Below are positions 1-10,255 of a DNA stretch of 37,819 bases, in pieces. The stretch is from Lachnospiraceae bacterium (lineage in GTDB: Bacteria > Bacillota > Clostridia > Lachnospirales > Lachnospiraceae): NCBI GenBank assembly GCA_011958945.1, contig BLLT01000014.1, positions 1 through 37,819 of the forward strand. The letters run 5' to 3'. The notes beneath the pieces were generated by a model. It saw nothing but the letters and a program-made list of their open reading frames with translations, was not told the origin of the DNA and ran no database searches. A program made the position numbers and the translations under genes. Positions within the stretch are counted from its first letter, which is position 1; every line of letters begins with the position of its first letter.

Positions 1-75
1 CTTGCTGCGCGGTTAGCAGCCAATGAATTGGAGAAGCCAGGAATCCGGAAGGCAAAACTGTTACAACTGCTGTAA
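1..75 (+). CDS. C-terminal end of an upstream CDS (…LAARLAANELEKPGIRKAKLLQLL*), product unknown
   Basis: Open frame from base 1 to TAA at 73-75; truncated by the window edge. Confidence 0.5.
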   Translation, partial: LAARLAANELEKPGIRKAKLLQLL

Positions 76-92
76 AAATTTGGATATTATAA

Positions 93-109
93 TTGACAAT
101 AATTGTCAA
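93..109. promoter_or_regulatory. Candidate operator/promoter palindrome TTGACAAT-A-ATTGTCAA upstream of the GH127 gene
   Basis: Perfect 8-bp inverted repeat around one base, overlapping a TTGACA hexamer; a further GACAAT half-site follows at about 115-120. Confidence 0.45.
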
Positions 110-202
110 ATAAGCGACAATTAAATTAACTATTAATATACAATGTGCTGGGTATCAATGGGTGCGTATGAAGTCAGGAGGCCGGATAAATGAAAAGGAA
201 AG

Positions 203-2239
203 ATGAGAAACGATATTATGGCAATCACACCAATTGAAAGAACAAATGTTGGAAAAATAGTATTTGAACAGCTGCCTGATATATCCCAGCCGGAAAGAAA
301 GGAATGTGCTCATATGGAAAAGAAGAAATGGGAAACGATACCTTTAGGAAATGTGAAAATAAAGGACAATTTCTGGTCGCCAATTCAAAACCTGATGATT
401 GATAAAGTAATCCCCTATCAGGAGGAAATATTAAATGACAAGGTGCCGGGGGTGGAGAAGAGCCATGCCATTTCCAATTTTAAAATTGCGGCAGGGATGG
501 AAGAAGGGGAGTTTTACGGCATGGTTTTTCAGGATTCGGATGTGGCGAAATGGCTGGAAGGCGTTGCCGATTCGCTTGCAGTGAAACCGGATGCTGATTT
601 GGAGAGGCGGGCGGATGAGGTAATTGAAATTATCGAAAAAGCCCAGCAGGAAGACGGCTATTTGAATACTTATTTTACGATTAAAGAGCCGGAGCATAGA
701 TGGCAGAACCTACAGGAGTGCCATGAACTATATTGCGCAGGCCACATGATGGAAGCGGCAGCTGCCTATTATGAAACAACGGGTAAGGACAGGCTGCTGC
801 GCGTGATGATGCGGATGGCGGACCATATAGAGGAAAAATTTGAAAAAGAGCTGGAACACGGTATTCCGGGGCATCAGGAAATTGAAATTGGTCTGATGAA
901 GCTGTACCATGTGACAGGGGAGGAAAAATATTTAAGGAGGGCTCTTTCTTTTATTGAGGAAAGAGGGAAAAATCCGGATTATTTCGTTGAAGAGAGCAAA
1001 AAGAGGGGATGGGTTCACTTTGGCGCTGACCCTGAAGACAGGGAGTATAACCAAGTGCATGCCACAGTATATGAACAGGATAAGGCGGTAGGGCATAGCG
1101 TCAGGGCGGTTTATATGTATACGGCCATGGCGGATCTGGCGGGCACATTAGGGAACGAAAAGCTGTATGGGGCGTGTGAGAAGCTTTGGGATAATATGAC
1201 GAAACAGAGGATGTATCTGACTGGGGGAATCGGATCCACCGCAGAAGGGGAAGCATTCACGGTGGATTATCATTTGCCTGCGGACAGCATATATGCGGAG
1301 ACTTGTGCGTCTATCGGTTTGATTTTCTTTGCCAGGCAGATGTTGGAAGCGGAACCGAAAGGGATTTATGCGGATGTGATGGAACGGGCTTTTTATAACG
1401 GAACCATCAGCGGAATGCAGCTGGACGGAACCAAGTTTTTCTATGTAAATCCGTTGGAAGTAAATCCAGGGGTTTCCGGGAACGTACCGGGATACCGGCA
1501 TGTGCTGCCCCAAAGGCCAGGCTGGTACCGCTGTGCGTGCTGTCCGCCCAGTTTAGTTCGTCTGGTCACTTCGTTAGGAAAATATGTATGGACGGAAAAG
1601 GAAGATATCATTTATTCCCATATGCTCATGGGGCAGGAGGCGGAACTGAGAAAGGCCCGGGTACGGGCAGAGAGTGAATACCCTTGGAATGGCCGCATTA
1701 CGTACCACATAGAGGCCAGGACAGAGGAGGCTTTTACAATGGCATTCTTTATTCCTTTCCATGCCAGGAATCTGGCCATTCTTTTAAATGGGGAAGAAGT
1801 TAACGGGCAGGGAATCTGGAAAGAAGGATACTGGCATCTGACGAAACAATGGGGCAAAGAGGAAAAACTGGAAATTCGCTTCGATATGCCGGTACGGAGG
1901 ATATATGCAAACCAGAAAGTAAGGGATTGTGCAGGGTGCGTTGCTCTCATGCGGGGGCCGGTAGTGTATTGCTTTGAGGAGGCCGATAACGGGGGAGGCT
2001 TACAGTCATTGCGGGTAGCGAAATCGCTGGAAGAGGAAATTGACACCTGCCAGGATGGCGTTTTGAAAGGAAAGTATTTGTTAAAGGTGAACGGATACCG
2101 ATGCACCGGAGGGGAGGACCTGTATACGGAAGAAAGGCCGCATATGGAAAAAACAAGGCTTACAGCGGTGCCGTACTATGCCTGGGGAAACCGCGGCATT
2201 GGGCAGATGAGAGTATGGATGTTGGAGGATGGTGATTGA
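203..2239 (+). CDS. GH127-type (beta-L-arabinofuranosidase/DUF1680-like) glycoside hydrolase; alternative start at 314 ([12 protein letters not shown])
   Basis: Family-like motifs [39 protein letters not shown]. The ATG at 314 has a better-spaced AAAGGA ribosome site. Confidence 0.85.
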   Translation: MRNDIMAITPIERTNVGKIVFEQLPDISQPERKECAHMEKKKWETIPLGNVKIKDNFWSPIQNLMIDKVIPYQEEILNDKVPGVEKSHAISNFKIAAGMEEGEFYGMVFQDSDVAKWLEGVADSLAVKPDADLERRADEVIEIIEKAQQEDGYLNTYFTIKEPEHRWQNLQECHELYCAGHMMEAAAAYYETTGKDRLLRVMMRMADHIEEKFEKELEHGIPGHQEIEIGLMKLYHVTGEEKYLRRALSFIEERGKNPDYFVEESKKRGWVHFGADPEDREYNQVHATVYEQDKAVGHSVRAVYMYTAMADLAGTLGNEKLYGACEKLWDNMTKQRMYLTGGIGSTAEGEAFTVDYHLPADSIYAETCASIGLIFFARQMLEAEPKGIYADVMERAFYNGTISGMQLDGTKFFYVNPLEVNPGVSGNVPGYRHVLPQRPGWYRCACCPPSLVRLVTSLGKYVWTEKEDIIYSHMLMGQEAELRKARVRAESEYPWNGRITYHIEARTEEAFTMAFFIPFHARNLAILLNGEEVNGQGIWKEGYWHLTKQWGKEEKLEIRFDMPVRRIYANQKVRDCAGCVALMRGPVVYCFEEADNGGGLQSLRVAKSLEEEIDTCQDGVLKGKYLLKVNGYRCTGGEDLYTEERPHMEKTRLTAVPYYAWGNRGIGQMRVWMLEDGD

Positions 2240-2240
2240 T

Positions 2241-3491
2241 ATGGAACGAGTAATAGAAAACTTTCTGGAGTATGTAAAAATTGACACGGAATCGGCGGAA
2301 GGCAGCGAATCGATCCCTTCTACACAAAAGCAGCATGACTTGGCGCAAGTGTTGGTGAAGCAGCTGGAGGGAATGGGGGCGGAGGAAATCACCTATGATG
2401 CGGAGCATTGTTATGTATATGCTTCCATTCCGGCATCGGCCGGATGTGAATCGGCTCCGGTGTTAGGGTTTATCGCCCATATGGACACTTCCCCGGCGGT
2501 GACAGGGGCGGGGGTGAAGCCCCGGATGATAGAGGATTATGACGGAGGGGACATCGTGCTGAACGAAGAAAAGCAGGTTGTCATGAAAGTGTCCGATTTC
2601 CCGGAACTGGCATCCTATGAGGGGAAAAGGCTGATTGTCACCGATGGGAACACCTTGCTTGGGGCGGATGACAAAGCAGGGGTGGCAGAGATAATGGCCA
2701 TGGCGGAATATCTGCTGCAGCATAGGGAAGTCGCCCATGGCAAGATTCGGGTGGGCTTTACGCCTGACGAAGAAGTAGGGGCCGGCGCAGACCATTTCGA
2801 TGTGGAACTTTTCGGAGCGGATTATGCCTACACGGTGGACGGCGGCAGGCTGGGCGAAATGGAATATGAGAATTTCAATGCGGCAGGGGCAAAAGTGACC
2901 GTCCACGGCAGAAGCGTGCATCCGGGGGAAGCGAAAGGGAAAATGCGCAATGCAATTCTCATGGCGCAGGAATTCCAGTCACAGATCCCGGAACTGGAAA
3001 ACCCTATGTATACCAGCGGATATGAGGGATTTTATCATCTGGACTCCATAAAGGGTACGGTGGAAGAGGCGGTGGCGGAATATATTATCCGAGACCATGA
3101 CAGGGGGAAATTCGAGGAGAAAAAGGAGAATTTCCTACGGATCGGCAAGCTGCTAAATATAAAATATGGTATGGAAGCTTTCGAAATAGAGATGAAGGAC
3201 TCCTATTACAATATGAAAGAAATCATTGAAAAGAATATGCATCTCGTGGACAATGCCAAAGCTGCTATGGAAGAACTGGGTATCGAACCTATAGTAGTTC
3301 CTATCCGGGGCGGAACGGATGGCGCAAGGCTTTCTTACATGGGGCTGCCCTGCCCTAATCTTTGTACCGGAGGGCAGAATTTCCACGGAAGGTTTGAATA
3401 TGCCTGTGCGGATGAAATGGAAATCATAGTGAAACTCCTGGTAAAGCTGGCGGAGAAGTACGGGAATTTTTTTCAGGAAATGCAGCCATAG
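2241..3491 (+). CDS. pepT: Peptidase T (M20 tripeptidase)
   Basis: Motifs [80 protein letters not shown]. Confidence 0.93.
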   Translation: MERVIENFLEYVKIDTESAEGSESIPSTQKQHDLAQVLVKQLEGMGAEEITYDAEHCYVYASIPASAGCESAPVLGFIAHMDTSPAVTGAGVKPRMIEDYDGGDIVLNEEKQVVMKVSDFPELASYEGKRLIVTDGNTLLGADDKAGVAEIMAMAEYLLQHREVAHGKIRVGFTPDEEVGAGADHFDVELFGADYAYTVDGGRLGEMEYENFNAAGAKVTVHGRSVHPGEAKGKMRNAILMAQEFQSQIPELENPMYTSGYEGFYHLDSIKGTVEEAVAEYIIRDHDRGKFEEKKENFLRIGKLLNIKYGMEAFEIEMKDSYYNMKEIIEKNMHLVDNAKAAMEELGIEPIVVPIRGGTDGARLSYMGLPCPNLCTGGQNFHGRFEYACADEMEIIVKLLVKLAEKYGNFFQEMQP

Positions 3492-3548
3492 TTCGACTAT
3501 GACAAACTATACCCGTCATATATTAGTTACAACAACAAAAACGGGTGT

Positions 3549-4391
3549 TTGTGGAATATGAAACAATATAGGAAAGGAATCGTGCCAAAGATGAATGAGG
3601 GGCAGGCAGGAGAGGAAAACAGGAGCGAGAGGATCGCGAAGTGGGCGAGCGCGTTTGTTTTTCTTCTGGCTGCCCTGGCTATTATGCGGGGAGTGATGCT
3701 TAGGCTGCCCGGTTCCATTACCGTGAGCAGCAGCGTGAACGGGCAGCTGCTTCCTATCAGCAGCGTGGAAACGGAAAAAAAGCAAGTGGCGCTTACGTTT
3801 GATGCGGTAGAAGGGAATGGGGATACGGCTCAAATATTGGAAACGTTAAAGAGGCATGATGTCCATGCCACATTTTTTCTGACCGGGGGGTGGGTGGAAG
3901 CATACCCGGATGAGGTCAAGGCTCTTCTGAATGCAGGGCATGATCTAGGGAATGGGAGCGACAGCCACAGGAGCATGCCCCAGCTGACCGCAGAGCAGTG
4001 TATGGAAGAAATACAGCAGGCTCATACAAAGGTGCAGGAACTCACTGGTTATGACATGTTCCTGTTCCGGCCGCCGTATGGGGATTATGATAATCAGGTG
4101 ATAAGCAGTGCGGCCCAAAGCGGCTATTATTCCATTCTCTGGGATGTGGATTCCCTGGATTGGAAAGATTATGGAATAGAATCCATCCTCAATAATGTGC
4201 TAAAGAGCGGAAACCTGCAAAACGGCTCCATTATCCGCTGTCAAAATGGGGCAAAATATACTGCGGATGCTCTGGAAAAGCTGATTGACGGATTGGAAAA
4301 GCAAGGTTACGAAATTGTGCCGGTTTCCCAGCTTATATATAAAGAGAAGTATCATTTGGACAGGGAAGGGCGGCAGATGGGGAATAAATAA
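3549..4391 (+). CDS. Polysaccharide deacetylase family protein (NodB domain) with N-terminal membrane segment
   Basis: VALTFDAVEGNGDTAQILETLKRHDVHATFFLTGGW … FRPPYGDYDNQV … WDVDSLDWKDY. Confidence 0.88.
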   Translation: MWNMKQYRKGIVPKMNEGQAGEENRSERIAKWASAFVFLLAALAIMRGVMLRLPGSITVSSSVNGQLLPISSVETEKKQVALTFDAVEGNGDTAQILETLKRHDVHATFFLTGGWVEAYPDEVKALLNAGHDLGNGSDSHRSMPQLTAEQCMEEIQQAHTKVQELTGYDMFLFRPPYGDYDNQVISSAAQSGYYSILWDVDSLDWKDYGIESILNNVLKSGNLQNGSIIRCQNGAKYTADALEKLIDGLEKQGYEIVPVSQLIYKEKYHLDREGRQMGNK

Positions 4392-4836
4392 AGCACGGAT
4401 AATTTATTACAGAGTATGTGTGTTGGGGGAACAGACATATGATTGTGCCGTGGAGGTCTATTCTGCCGGGGAAGAAAGCCATGCAAGGGTAAATCCTACA
4501 GGAAAAAATCTGAATGGAAAAAAGAAGGAAAATAACAGGGGCAGGCTCTTGGCGGGGGCTGCCTGTTGGCGATGGGACTTCAGTGGACAGGTGAACTTCC
4601 GTACGCAAAGGGAAAAGGTGATAAAGTCGAAGTTTGTACTGGAAGAAGACAGGAAGAAGCCAATGAGCATGGATTTGGAATCGGGATTCCCTTGTTCCCA
4701 AAACTGTCAAAAAAATTCCAAATCTGTAAGAATTATAAAAATAAGAGACCAAGATGCCGATAAATAAACGAAAACAAATTTTTTGGGCAAACCGCCAGAG
4801 CATTGTAAGCTGCAAAGAAAGGAGGAAAGGTGTAAA

Positions 4837-5277
4837 ATGAAGGAGGAAAAGGCGATAGGGCAAAAGCTTACAGAGGCCCATGCCAACAGTGGAAAAATTT
4901 TGCTGCGGACTGCACTTCGCATTTTGCTGGCTGGGGTCATCATACTGGCCGGTGTGAGGGGAAACCCGCCGCAGGGGAAGCCTGTCAGTCTTCTGGCTGG
5001 TTTTTTGGCAGTGCTTATCGCTTTAGGCGCTGCAGTGTGGGTATTTTTTCCTATGATTCATTGGAGGGATTGTGTGCTGTTTTATGAAAACGGCATTGTG
5101 GCTGGCGGAAGAAAATGGACTTTAGACGAACTGGGAGAGATTTCCTTTAAGGATATAAGGTCCAGCTATTCGGTATTTTCCCGGACTTATATGTGCACGG
5201 CAGTGAGGAATTTCGATATGACGTATATAAAAGACGGGAAAATGAATTTTAACCGTGCATATTTTGATACGCTCTAG
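4837..5277 (+). CDS. Hypothetical membrane protein (two predicted TM segments)
   Basis: ORF with AAGAAAGGAGGAAAGG ribosome site before ATG 4837 (MKEEKAIGQKL); hydrophobic segments. Confidence 0.6.
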   Translation: MKEEKAIGQKLTEAHANSGKILLRTALRILLAGVIILAGVRGNPPQGKPVSLLAGFLAVLIALGAAVWVFFPMIHWRDCVLFYENGIVAGGRKWTLDELGEISFKDIRSSYSVFSRTYMCTAVRNFDMTYIKDGKMNFNRAYFDTL

Positions 5278-5439
5278 TATTCTGTATCGAAATTCCTTGT
5301 GTAAATATTCTGGTCTATTTTCCCGATAGCACATGTCAAAAATGCTCATCGTAGCACCACTACGATTCCGCTTTTGACATGCACTCTCGAAAAAATATCC
5401 TCAGAAATTTGCACAGGAACTTCAAGTACGGAGTACTAG
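5274..5439. repeat. 166-bp long imperfect inverted repeat (MITE-like / long hairpin) with CTAGTA…TACTAG ends
   Basis: Left arm CTAGTATTCTGTATCGAAATTCCTTGTGTAAATATTCTGG… matches the reverse complement of the right arm; core CATGTCAAAA (5332-5341)/TTTTGACATG (5372-5381) and ATCGTAG (5348-5354)/CTACGAT (5360-5366). Confidence 0.85.
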
Positions 5440-5543
5440 TCTGGCTGGCGAATGGTGCTAGAATTCTCATATGCGGGTTTAAGGATAGTTAAGTAGAGTG
5501 TACAGGAAAGAAATGAGAACTGGAGGAAAAGGAGAGAAATTAT

Positions 5544-6131
5544 ATGACAAATTATATTATTATCGGGGTTGTGGCAGTTGTAATTCTTTTTGTGATTGTA
5601 TATATAAAGATGACAATTGACGAGAAAAAGGGGGCAAACAGTGAAGAAAAGCAGAAGGTAAAGGATATTGTGAAAAAGGTGGTGCCAAACAGCGAAGCTT
5701 ATACAGCAGCCTATGGTACCAGGGAAGAATATTCCTTTGGCGGAGGCGGAAGAACTGTGACTTCTACCACGAAATACTGGTACTATGGCGTGGCATTTAA
5801 ACCGGGAGATTTGTATCTGGTGCCGTTGTCTTTTGAAGGCGGAGATGTCAGCTATAGCGAGCCGCTCCATTTCCAGAAGGGTGATCTGGGTATGGCGGAG
5901 ACAAAGAACGGCCTGCTTGTTTTGTATGGCAAAGACAGGAAAGAATTGATGAATCTTTTCGTGGTAGCCAGCAATACCAAGGAGGATAAGTATCATCCGG
6001 TGAACATCCAGCAGAAGGAAGAGGCGGAAGCTTTTGCACGGTTTGCCCAGGCTTTTGCTCAGGATGTCAACGCGGCGAATGGCATTACCGATATTAAGGC
6101 GGCGAAGAAGGAAGCGCGGAAGAATGGGTAG
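5544..6131 (+). CDS. Hypothetical protein with N-terminal TM anchor
   Basis: GGAGGAAAAGGAGAG ribosome site, hydrophobic N-terminus (IIIGVVAVVILFVIVYI). Confidence 0.65.
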   Translation: MTNYIIIGVVAVVILFVIVYIKMTIDEKKGANSEEKQKVKDIVKKVVPNSEAYTAAYGTREEYSFGGGGRTVTSTTKYWYYGVAFKPGDLYLVPLSFEGGDVSYSEPLHFQKGDLGMAETKNGLLVLYGKDRKELMNLFVVASNTKEDKYHPVNIQQKEEAEAFARFAQAFAQDVNAANGITDIKAAKKEARKNG

Positions 6132-6212
6132 GATGTTGCTCCAGGACGAAGAAAACGGAAATATTGAATCCCGGGCAAGGGGATGAATTGTGAACTCAAG
6201 AAGCTGATATAG

Positions 6213-6258
6213 AAGCGGCAGGGAGGTGGCGTTTATGTGCCATTCCCTTGCCGCTTTT
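6213..6258 (+). terminator. Rho-independent terminator-like hairpin
   Basis: AAGCGGCAGGGA…TCCCTTGCCGCTT followed by TTT. Confidence 0.7.
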
Positions 6259-6412
6259 AATCTCCGGAATTTTTAAATATTAATCTGTGTAAATCGTACT
6301 TCCGTTTTTGGGAAAATATACCATATCGTTGTGTGAAAAATCCTGCCTTTTCTGGCGAATTACCCTATCGAATGACAATTTTATTTAACAGAAATGTCAA
6401 AATGGATAAAAT

Positions 6413-7060
6413 ATGTATAATAATACCCAAGGAGAAGGAAATAAGATATGGAGAAAAGCGGAAGAAAAATTGAATGAATGTACTACAACTGCCATCAGCA
6501 ATGCCCTGCATCTAAGCCGAAACCTGACTTCCCAATATTTGAATGGATTGCTGGAAAAGGCGGATCAGGGAGTCTTATTTATCAGCAACGCTTCATCCCT
6601 GGGAATGGAATGCCAGAAAAAAATAGCGGAATATCTGGAGCGGAGGGCGTATGGGAATCCCGGGCAGAAGGAGAAAAAACTGTCCAGGGCAAGGCTGATT
6701 TTCTCGGTCACACCGGAATTACATATGCACATGAACAAAGAACTGCTGACTCAGATTCCGGTAGTGTGCGATATCCCTTCTTTGCAGAACCGCAGGCCGG
6801 AAGAAAAGGAAATGCTGATTATGAAATTTTTCCGGGATGAGGAGGAGGCGCTGAAACGGGATATTCAGGTGAGCAACCAGGTGTTCCGGGCGTTAATGGA
6901 CTACTTGTTTCAGGAAAATATTTCACAGTTGAAAAATTGCATTAAAGTAATATGCGCCAATGCATTTTTCCGCCAGGAAAATGAAAAAAAGATGAAGGTG
7001 CTGCTCTATCATCTGCCAGAATCCATGCTGGCACAGACGGATTTGGAGTCGTTATATTAG
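6413..7060 (+). pseudogene. Internally deleted LevR-like (sigma-54 AAA+/PRD) regulator remnant: HTH joined to the distal part of the AAA+ domain
   Basis: HTH-like ISNALHLSRNLTSQYLN runs directly into LLEKADQGVLFISNASSLG…, then IPVVCDIPSLQNRRPEEKEMLIMKFFRDEEEAL (compare LevR-type IPM…LPPL.ERT.EE…FF..E). No Walker A segment; the ATG with the best ribosome site (6448) is out of frame. Confidence 0.55.
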
Positions 7061-7142
7061 AGGATTATAGGCTGTAGTTTCAAAAATAACTTATCAAAAA
7101 ATAGATTTTAATTAACAAACTTTGAAAAACAGTTAACAAATG

Positions 7143-7171
7143 TTGACAAGATAGAATACCCTGGATAAAAT
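7143..7171 (+). promoter_or_regulatory. Sigma-70-type promoter TTGACA-17-TAAAAT
   Basis: TTGACA 7143-7148, 17-bp spacer, TAAAAT 7166-7171. Confidence 0.65.
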
Positions 7172-7200
7172 AGAATCACTTTCAAAAGGAGAGTTGTATT

Positions 7201-7860
7201 ATGCAGGCAGATGATTTGAAAAATTAGTGGCAGATATTTGCAATAAACAATCGGAATCGCAAAATATAGAAGTAAAAGCTGCCGTACAGGGATGCCCTAC
7301 TCGTCTTTTTGATACATTGTCTTCGTTTTCTAACCAGGATGAAGGCGGCGTAATTGTTTTTGGCTTAGAAGGGAAAGAGGGATTTTCTATAAAAGGGGTC
7401 TATGATTCCCAGGATTTGCAAAAAAGGGTCACCGAGCAATGTAAACAGATGGAACCTTCCGTCCGTGCATTGTTTACAATTTGTGAAATAGGAGGAAAAG
7501 TTATTGTTTCTGCGGAGATTCCGGGACGATATCAGAACTATAGATAATTCGAAAATGCAGCTGGTCGATGAGAGTCGGATGAAAAATTATATGGATGCAG
7601 TAAAAGCCGAAAGAAAAAATCTTGCGGATAATGTTTCGCAGGAAGAAATTTTGGAACTGATGGGGATTACTGCGGAAGGTGTTCCCACGCTTGCCGGCCT
7701 TATGACTTTTTCAAAATACCCGCAGACTTACTTTCCCCAATTATGTATTACAGCGGTGGCCCTTCCCGGAACGGAGATGGGGACTGTTGGAGATGGTGGA
7801 GAGCGGCAAGCTGAAACTCATTTTGCCGGAAAAACCAAAGAGTTCAAAACAGAAATATGT
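7201..7860 (+). pseudogene. Schlafen/AlbA-type ATP-binding protein pseudogene (frameshift, internal deletion, 3' truncation)
   Basis: ATG 7201 MQADDLK then a stop; adding one A to the poly-A run at about 7218 restores …KKLVADICNKQSESQNIEVK. Frame changes again near 7540 (SAEIPG / DDIRTIDNSKMQLVDE) and the C-terminal part is missing after PQLCITAVALPGTEMG. Confidence 0.75.
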
Positions 7861-7922
7861 GAAAATATAGCAATAGATAAATCAGTGAATTCCCATAAAA
7901 AGATGGGAGGATTGGAGCACTT

Positions 7923-8507
7923 ATGAATTTCTTAGAAGAACGTATACAAAAAGATGGGATAGTAAAGGAGGGCAATGTGCTAAAGGTGGACAGTTTCCTG
8001 AACCACCAGATGGACATCGAGCTGTTCGAGCAGATGGGGCAGGAATTCGCCTGCCGGTTCAAAGATGCCCAAATTGACAAAATACTCACCATCGAGGCTT
8101 CGGGAATCGGGATTGCCTGTATTGCGGCCAGGTATTTCGGCGTACCGGTAGTGTTCGCGAAAAAGGCAAAGAGCGTGAACCTGGAAGGGGAGATGTACAT
8201 AGCGGAAGTGGAGTCCTTTACCCATAAATGTAAGAATCAGGTTATTGTATCCAGGAAATATCTGTCAAAAGGAGAGCATATTTTAATCATCGATGATTTC
8301 CTGGCCAACGGATGCGCACTGCAAGGGCTGATTTCCATCGTAAAGGAAGCCGGGGCCACGGTGGAGGGGATTGGCATTGCCATAGAAAAAGGTTTCCAGG
8401 TGGGCGGCAGGGTAATCAGGAATCTGGGCTATCATCTGGAATCCCTGGCGATTATAGAGGACATGGACGCGGCTTCAGGGGAAATTACGTTCCGGGAGCA
8501 GCAGTAA
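7923..8507 (+). CDS. xpt: Xanthine phosphoribosyltransferase
   Basis: 194 aa, [12 protein letters not shown]…[28 protein letters not shown]…[17 protein letters not shown]: typical Xpt PRPP-binding motif. Confidence 0.95.
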   Translation: MNFLEERIQKDGIVKEGNVLKVDSFLNHQMDIELFEQMGQEFACRFKDAQIDKILTIEASGIGIACIAARYFGVPVVFAKKAKSVNLEGEMYIAEVESFTHKCKNQVIVSRKYLSKGEHILIIDDFLANGCALQGLISIVKEAGATVEGIGIAIEKGFQVGGRVIRNLGYHLESLAIIEDMDAASGEITFREQQ

Positions 8508-8559
8508 GGGGCTAAAAGGAATTCACCGTTATTTCCGCGATGCAGTACTAGGTTATTGA

Positions 8560-10146
8560 CTACCACTGCTTCCAGGTCATATAAATAATGGCAGATAGAA
8601 TGAGGGTAGCCCAAACCGCGATGCGGGTGATGCGGCTAAGTGCGGCAGCCCGGGAATTTTCAGGATACAGCCTTCCGCTGTCGGACAGCCCTATGGCAAT
8701 ATATATGAGACAAACTACAATATACCGGAAATCGCTGCTGCAGGTATAGGGATATTTGATGGAAAAGGCAGCAAAACTGAGCAAAAAGGCCAGATAGCCG
8801 CCGGAGAGGAAGAGGGCTTCCTGCTGCTGGGGGGCGGTTGTTGTGGCCATTTTTGGTTTAGCAACTTTATTTCCCCACTTTTGATATTGGACAGCAAAGA
8901 AGAGAATGGCGCTTGCCAGGGCGGTGAGGATAGCGAGGGGGTATACGAACCGGCACAGCATCAGCGGAAGGCCGGACAGCTCGGTAGGGTATACTTCCGC
9001 GAACAGGGAAGTCTGGAACATGATGACCCAGGTATTGTGAATCACATCCCCGCTTAACGGATGAAAGGGGAAGGAAAAATGCCAGTGGGAGAATGCCGGG
9101 ATTCCGATTCTGGCCCAGACGCTGTAATTTCCGGTATACATCACAGAGGCTTCGGTTGCGGAAGAGATACCGGGCTTTACGTGAAACAGTATCAGATTGC
9201 GTATAATCCAGGATAGTCCTATGGAGCCTGAAACGAGGGCAAACAGGAGATAATTTTTCGCAGCCAGCCAGAATTTTTTGAGGAAATTCCCTTCCTGGCG
9301 GCGTATTGTATGGATAAAGTCCAGCAGGAAAAGCAGGCCGGTAGGGAGGGCGATAATGGCCGTGTTGATTTTGCAAAGCATGCCAAAACCGATGGAGAGA
9401 GCGATGAAAATAAGGTTTTTCAGCGATTTATCCCTAATCCAGCATAAAACGGTATAGATGCAGCAGGCTAACAGTAAAGTGGAAAGCATGTCATTGTTGA
9501 TGCTGCCTGACATGATGGTCAAGGAGGGGTGCAGGGCGATGAGAAGCAGCCCTGTAAAAAGGGAGTTGCCGCATGCACCCGTTTTTTTCAGGATTCGGTA
9601 GGTAAGGAGCATAAGCAGGCCGGAATAGAGAAGCGGCAGGGCCTGCAGATTTTCAAAAGCCAGGTCTTCGGGCATGCCAAGGGAAGTAAGGAAAATCAAC
9701 CAGATGCCGGAGAGGGCATAATGAAGCGGAGGATGGTAATAGGAAAAAAGCTGGTAAGGATTCATATCCGGCAGCTTGCGGAATTTATAAATATATTCGA
9801 TATAACCGATATGTCCGGGGTTTATCTGGCTGGTGGCGATGCCGGTATAAACCCCTTCATCATGCTGCCTGTCGTACAGGCCCGATAACAGCACGTAGCA
9901 GCAGTGAAATATCATGCCTGCCGCAATAATTATCCACACGATTCTTTCCTCTGTCAGTTTCCCCTTTTTATGCAGAAAAAGTAATAGAAGCAAAAGAAAG
10001 AGAAGCATCAAAAAGGTGCCGTTCCATATGTATCTGCGAGGAACTTGGGCCAATGCCGGGATGCCTTGCATAAGGACGGTGATAAAGCAAAAGACAAGGA
10101 CTGTTATCAGAATAAAAGGTTGGATTTTTTTCTCTTGTAAATTCAT
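8560..10146 (-). CDS. Polytopic membrane protein, GT-C/PMT-like glycosyltransferase
   Basis: 528 aa, many TM segments; DEGVYTGIATSQ and HPPLHYALSGIW motifs typical of GT-C-like proteins. Confidence 0.7.
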   Translation of the reverse strand: MNLQEKKIQPFILITVLVFCFITVLMQGIPALAQVPRRYIWNGTFLMLLFLLLLLLFLHKKGKLTEERIVWIIIAAGMIFHCCYVLLSGLYDRQHDEGVYTGIATSQINPGHIGYIEYIYKFRKLPDMNPYQLFSYYHPPLHYALSGIWLIFLTSLGMPEDLAFENLQALPLLYSGLLMLLTYRILKKTGACGNSLFTGLLLIALHPSLTIMSGSINNDMLSTLLLACCIYTVLCWIRDKSLKNLIFIALSIGFGMLCKINTAIIALPTGLLFLLDFIHTIRRQEGNFLKKFWLAAKNYLLFALVSGSIGLSWIIRNLILFHVKPGISSATEASVMYTGNYSVWARIGIPAFSHWHFSFPFHPLSGDVIHNTWVIMFQTSLFAEVYPTELSGLPLMLCRFVYPLAILTALASAILFFAVQYQKWGNKVAKPKMATTTAPQQQEALFLSGGYLAFLLSFAAFSIKYPYTCSSDFRYIVVCLIYIAIGLSDSGRLYPENSRAAALSRITRIAVWATLILSAIIYMTWKQW

Positions 10147-10255
10147 GATATTCGATGGGACCTTTCTTTAGGTGGTATTGGTAAATAAAACCTTGTAATA
10201 GTTTTGCAAAGGTATTATAGCATAATTTCATTTTTTTTTGTATAATGAACTAGAA

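Noticed and set aside
4285-4767. 160-aa ORF after the deacetylase
   Set aside because: Overlaps the 3' end of the deacetylase in another frame and has no recognisable motif; treated as noncoding.
7060-7922. Purine riboswitch upstream of xpt
   Set aside because: No conserved purine-aptamer core sequence could be recognised by eye; an Infernal scan would be decisive.
10238-10255. TTG start of the 726-aa ORF
   Set aside because: It overlaps a TATAAT promoter-like sequence and lacks a ribosome site; a downstream ATG is likelier.
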